From positions 92,477,298-92,541,297 of the forward strand of contig CM041783.1 of NCBI GenBank assembly GCA_023374045.1: 64,000 bases of DNA. Direction: 5' to 3'. The position numbers and the translations under genes are program-made. Of this stretch, positions 59,945-64,000 are shown piece after piece. Below the pieces are notes generated by a model. The model was not told the DNA's origin, searched no databases, and saw nothing but the letters and a program-made list of their open reading frames with translations. Source of the stretch: Limonium bicolor. Taxonomy: Eukaryota; Streptophyta; Magnoliopsida; Caryophyllales; Plumbaginaceae. Every line of letters begins with the position of its first letter. Positions within the stretch are counted from its first letter, which is position 1.

Positions 59945-62900
59945 TGGATGATCACCCTATGGATGACCCCATTGGACGGCTTCTCGACTGGAGAACCTGA
60001 GCCACAGCAAATAGACCAAGTAAGCGGGTCACAAGAGGAGGAAAGAAGAAGAAGGACCAGTTAGCAGTACACGACTGAGGCTGGCCCTTCACAGCAGACC
60101 GAAGAGGAGTCAGTTGTCCCACCAGAGGCGAAGAAGCAAAAGAAGAGAGGTGCAACACGTGGGCTGAAGGCTAACAAGGGCCCTCCTACAAAACCGGTGG
60201 ACTTCAATCAGTTCAACCAACCCCATGGAAATTGGAAGAATGACTTCACCGCTTACGGTAGCCATTTGGTGAAGTCATATTGCAACATAAACCACAACTG
60301 GAAGCAAGTGCCTCAATCATTGAAGGATACTATGTTTCAGCGTCTTCAGGTAAATCTCTACATTATTACTATGATCTTTTGTGAAATAATAGAACATTTA
60401 TGTTTACTTTACTAACTGAATGATCATGTACGTAGTCTCGTTTCTCCGTGGATCCCGCACTTAAAAAGGATGTGCTATCAGCGATGTCGAAACAGTTCCG
60501 GGACCACAAGAATAAGTTGGCTGACAAGTTCATCTACAAGATGCCTACTCCAGAAGATCCAGATGAGCCAGATCATGGTGGAGACGGTGAGAGACCACCA
60601 TGGGAGGTTTACGAGGGCATAACAGAAGAGCAATGGCTACAATTTGTTGAGAGGCGTCACACACCGGAGTTCCAGGTGCACTTTATTGTCATACATACAT
60701 AAATTAATCTTAATTTCTTATGTTTTTTTGTGTTCAATTTCACTTAACATGATCCCATTAATTTATGCAGGCTCTCCGTGCGAACAACAAGCAAATGCTA
60801 AGAAGAATCTGTACCCTCACCACTTAGGTGGAAAAAGTATTGCTCAAAGGGTACCAGAATGGGCAAAAGGGATATCTGCCCACAATGGCTCATTGGATGC
60901 CAGTGGCAGAAGAATGAAAGTGTGGGAGTTAAGCCACATTCCGAAGAACTCTACTCCCGAAAATCCTCAATACGATGAAGCCACGAGAGTTTATTGCTCA
61001 AATGGTAAGTGATAACATTTCATTTTCAGTCAAACTGTTCATTTCATTTGTATATGAACTTATGTTAAACTAATAACTGTATTTGTGTGTTGTATTAGGG
61101 TGAATTAAGCTCTCATCTCACCCAGGGCACCTGGACCTCACAGAGGAATGATGATCCTCTTACATGCGCTCTTGGTAAGAAGGATCATCCAGGTCGTGCC
61201 ATTGGGTTTGGTGGGCACGTTGGTATCCGCCAGGCATTTGGCGCACCCGGGTCTAGAATCAGCCAAGGAAAGTCGATTAGCTACGAGGAGCACCTGAGAG
61301 CGTTGGCTGAGATGGAGCAGAGGATTACTCAGAACGTCAACGAGAGGATCGCTCAGGCTATATCAAGGATTCAGCCACAGCAGCATGAAAGCCAAGAGGT
61401 TTTCTCGACCACCAGTTGATCAGTCACCCATTCAGCAAGAGTGCACCGGTAGTGAGAAGTAGTGTCCACTCGGCTGATCCGTTTCCCTATGCATCTCTAA
61501 AGGTTAGACTAACATTTCAATTGAGTACATGACGATTATGATTTTTCACTTGATCACTAATATCATCATAGAAGATTCACAATTTTTCTAAACAAGTTCC
61601 ACATAACACTCAGGCACCCACTGAGTGCCATCTGTTTTTACAAATTGGAGTAGAAGAGGTCATGGTTGCATGGGGAAAACTTTTCCCCTCTCTTCCAAGT
61701 GATATTGTGCACGGTGAACCACTCCGACATTACCATGCACGAGTGCTTCTAGACGAATTTGTTGCAGAGCATGCTGACGTCGGTTTACCGGTGCCAATCC
61801 CACAAAGACCTACCTTGCGTTCTGCACAAACTGCGATAGTGCAGTGGCCTGTACAATTGATCAAACTCCCTGGGCAGGTATTACTCTTAACCGTTGCTAT
61901 AAAACTATTAGTGTACCACCTTGCATCCATATACTTAATTAGACTAATATCATAGGATATGAGCCGACCGAAGACTGATAAGGGCAAAGGAAAAAGAATT
62001 ACCACACCTGTGCAATCAAAGGCATCCACAAATTTTGTGCTTAGACCTGCTTTGGTGGAGAAGAGAATATTGGCCGGCTTGTCGACTAACATGCAGATTC
62101 TGCATTCCTCGTTGTTGCTGCTACCACCTGATTCGATTCCCTCACTGTGGAAGATCCCGAGCGGATATTTCACTATATAGTTCAAGGAGAAGATATACAT
62201 CGATTTGGGATGTATATGTCTGACTTCGAGGAGTGCTTCAGGAGGGATTGGTTGAATGTGTCGATTATCAAGTCGGCCACCATGTGAGTGACTTCTACCT
62301 TTTATATTTTGAATTCATTAATTGGTGATGAATTAGATGTTTGAATAAAAAGTTAATGACTAATGATATTGCCTCATAGGTGGGTGCATGATAAGGCGAT
62401 CAATGTCTATGAAGCTCAAAGATTTGGATTCCTGTGTCCTGCTATGTGCAGTGCAGTCCAGATGACAAGTGATATGCAAGGCCTTATGCAATATATGATG
62501 AATGCCCTCTTTGAATGTTCTAACAAGTCATTTATTATGTTGCCATATCATTCAGAGTATGATATTTGACTATTTCTCTTAGTATTATCTAAAACATATA
62601 GTTTGTGTTAGTTGCTTAATGATTTCAACACATTGTGTAATTTTTGGACAGTCGACATTGGTCTTTGCTTGTGCTGGTGATGTCGAAGCACCCACGAATC
62701 TTGCAATTTGACTCACTTGGTAGGGGTGCCAAGAGACCGAAGATCTCCACCGCAATACTGGGGTAATTAGTTTGTTATCGTAAACAACAATTATTATTAC
62801 TTAACATTAACTGTTTCATAACTTGCTACTGATGCTTAAAACTATATATATTGCTGATGTATATAGTTCCATGAGAGCTGCGTTATCTCTCCAGGGTATA

Positions 62901-63300
62901 ACAATGAAGAGTACCATCCCTTGGAACACTGTCAAGGTACACTATTAATTGATAAATTTGTGATAATGTTTAAACTTGTTTATAACTGTCAATATGTGCG
63001 TTTGTATAGTGTTCGGTGCAGCCTGGGGGTTCAGAATGTGGATACTTTGTCATGAGATTCATGAGTGACATAGTAGGAGCGGCAAACCTTTTACCAGAGC
63101 ACTCGTTAGACAAGGTAACATTCTTTGAAAGTTTTAGTTATGCTCTTTACATGTTGTTAGACTTGTACATTTTAGATTAATGTTCATTTTTTTTCAAGGC
63201 TTACGAAGAAGTGTTCAAAGGTGGTCAGTATGATGATGCTCAAATTGTTGAGATGCTTGAGGAATGGTCGGAGTTCGTCTGCACAAGTTTAAAGAATTGA
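59945..63300 (+). pseudogene. CACTA TNPA-like gene fused to Ulp1-like cysteine protease
   Basis: Exon-like pieces: 59945-60350 (W-K-Q-V-P near 60302), 60436-60675, 60771-61010, 61099-61420, then 61610 onwards. The first half resembles plant En/Spm-type transposase (Ptta family): Y-P-H-H-L-G-G-K, E-F-I-A-Q-M and A-L-G-K-K-D-H-P-G-R. The second half ends in a C48/Ulp1 fold with His in H-W-S-L-L-V-L near 62655, Asp in F-D-S-L-G near 62705, and Gln/Cys in Q-P-G-G-S-E-C-G-Y-F-V-M-R near 63020-63055; final stop at 63300. Introns have GT-AG borders (for example 60350/60435). A TAG near 60061 and one-base indels near 60806 and 60985 suggest decay. Such Ulp1 domains, which cleave SUMO, are common passengers in plant transposons. 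Confidence 0.75.
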
Positions 63301-63607
63301 TGATCATGAAGATGTTTTGTGAACTTTTTTGAGTATGTAAATGTAACTCTGTACACTTGTGGATAGTGTAATGGTAGATTTGAATTGTAATGGTGTTTTT
63401 TTATTGTAATGAAAGTGTGAATTGCATTGGTTTTGTTAACTCTCAAATTGTGTGCGTCGTTGGTATTAATTGGGAGCTTTTATAACTTTTTAAATGTGTG
63501 CTGGAGCTCCCTGTGTGGATGAAGCTTTATTACAGGTCTCATTGAAGCAAATGCGGTGAATATATATATATATATAATAAGCTGGAATGGAAAAAACAAA
63601 AAAAATA
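63301..63607. other. CACTA 3' untranslated region
   Basis: AT-rich, with a short (TA)n run near 63561-63575. No coding sequence seen. Confidence 0.6.
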
Positions 63608-63872
63608 CCCCTATCTCGGCGGTTCTTAGAGAACAACCGCCGAGATAGGCCCCTGGGATTGACCGATGGTGGGATTGACCATGAGTCTATCTCGGCGGTT
63701 CTTAGAGAACAACCGCCGAGATAGACCCATGGTCAATCTCACCATCGGTCAATCCCAGGGGCCTATCTCGGCGGTTGTTCTCTAAGAACCGCCGAGATAG
63801 GTGCATCTAGTTCGGCGGTGCTCATTTTGGCGGTTCACAACCGCCGAAATAGGCCCATTGGAACCGCCGAAA
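63608..63872. repeat. Right subterminal palindrome array of the CACTA element
   Basis: Five or more inverted pairs of ctatctcggcggtt / aaccgccgagatag. Bases 63610-63800 form a nearly perfect palindrome of about 190 bases centred near 63705, built from three hairpins and the mirrored spacer 'cctgggattgaccgatgg'. Confidence 0.92.
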
Positions 63873-63910
63873 TAGGCCCTTTTTCTACTAGTGAAGGTTT
63901 AGATGATTAC

Positions 63911-64000
63911 CTGGGCCGGATTTCGAACCGGACCCATCACGGTCAATAACATGGAGAACAGGCTGCCTCTGAGGTGCGCCCCTCTGAGGACCCCGGGATC
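63911..64000 (-). CDS. C Gag zinc-knuckle exon, 3' end
   Basis: The last 90 bases of the window encode R-G-P-Q-R-G-A-P ... L-H-V-I-D-R ... S-G-P-G at the donor. Position and L-H-V-I-D-R match the end of the B exon (L-N-V-V-D-R). The knuckles themselves are outside the window. Confidence 0.6.

Larger units (their letters stand above)
53349..63893 (+). mobile_element. CACTA (En/Spm-type) DNA transposon
   Basis: 10,545 bp. The left terminus CACTAGTACAAAAATGACC (53349) and the right terminus, complement CACTAGTAGAAAAAGGGCC (63893), form an imperfect TIR. The 3-bp target duplication AAG is at 53346-53348 and 63894-63896. Both subterminal regions hold arrays of CTATCTCGGCGGTT palindromes. Interior: TNP2-type transposase, then a TNPA-like gene joined to a Ulp1-type protease. 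Frameshifts in TNP2 suggest it cannot transpose on its own now. Confidence 0.93.
53210..63910 (-). other. Intron 3 of element C, split by a CACTA insertion
   Basis: Donor GGCCCAG|GTAATC at 63910, acceptor ACCATAG| at 53210. Removing the CACTA element and one AAG leaves about 150 bases, the size of intron 3 of B (147), in the same phase. Splicing could in principle still remove the insertion. Confidence 0.65.
16515..64000 (-). mobile_element. Element C: chromovirus with AlkB exon, right end outside window
   Basis: The pieces 16515-21926, 50055-53348 and 63894-64000 read as one element once B and the CACTA element are removed. Order on the minus strand: gag zinc-knuckle exon end (64000-63911), intron 3, AlkB, protease, RT, RNase H, integrase, chromodomain, polypurine tract, 3' LTR. 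More frameshifts than B, and split by B, so older. The 5' LTR, primer site and most of gag lie to the right of the window. Confidence 0.85.

Overview
The window is plant nuclear DNA, almost certainly from an angiosperm, and consists almost entirely of transposable elements nested inside one another. Evidence for a plant: Ty3/gypsy chromovirus polyproteins ending in a chromodomain (Tekay/Del-like), a primer site matching plant initiator-Met tRNA, an Athila/Tat-like gag, and a CACTA (En/Spm) element with TNP2, TNPA-like and Ulp1-like parts. No ordinary host gene, rRNA, tRNA or CRISPR array was found.

Layout. 1-5932: overlapping LTR remnants and AT-rich DNA. Element F (5933-10045, minus strand) is an Athila/Tat-like LTR element: LTR, polypurine tract, then a gag with an unusual acidic tail and no visible pol. 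It is cut at 10046 by element E (LTR 10046-14724, non-coding interior 14725-16514). E is cut at 16515 by element C, a chromovirus whose 3' LTR is 16515-20386. C's integrase is cut by element B (21927-50054; TSD TACGG on both sides). B's reverse transcriptase is cut by element D (28704-42681; TSD CTCCC on both sides), a non-coding LTR element related to E. C resumes at 50055, and its third gag intron is cut by a 10.5-kb CACTA element (53349-63893; TSD AAG). The last 107 bases are C again. F, E and C continue beyond the right edge.

Main result. Elements B and C both carry, between the gag zinc knuckles and the protease, an intact exon for an AlkB-type 2-oxoglutarate/Fe(II) dioxygenase with all catalytic residues (HxD...H, then the R-x-N-x-T-F-R signature). 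Each exon is 740 bases and ends in a stop codon followed by AATAAA. The splice donor after the zinc knuckles is in the same phase as two acceptors, one before AlkB and one before the protease (clear in B). This suggests alternative splicing yields either Gag-AlkB or Gag-Pol. The AlkB frames are intact although gag/pol of the same elements carry stops and frameshifts. I infer a captured ALKBH1-like RNA/DNA demethylase that serves the retrotransposon.

Other structure. Every LTR family holds its own array of about 70-base inverted-repeat units. A stem-loop with an A-G-G-A/G loop sits beside every polypurine tract and covaries between families. A second copy of the polypurine tract plus stem-loop lies further inside. 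The primer site of B is part of a perfect 10-bp stem. These appear to be cis-acting elements shared by autonomous and non-autonomous members.
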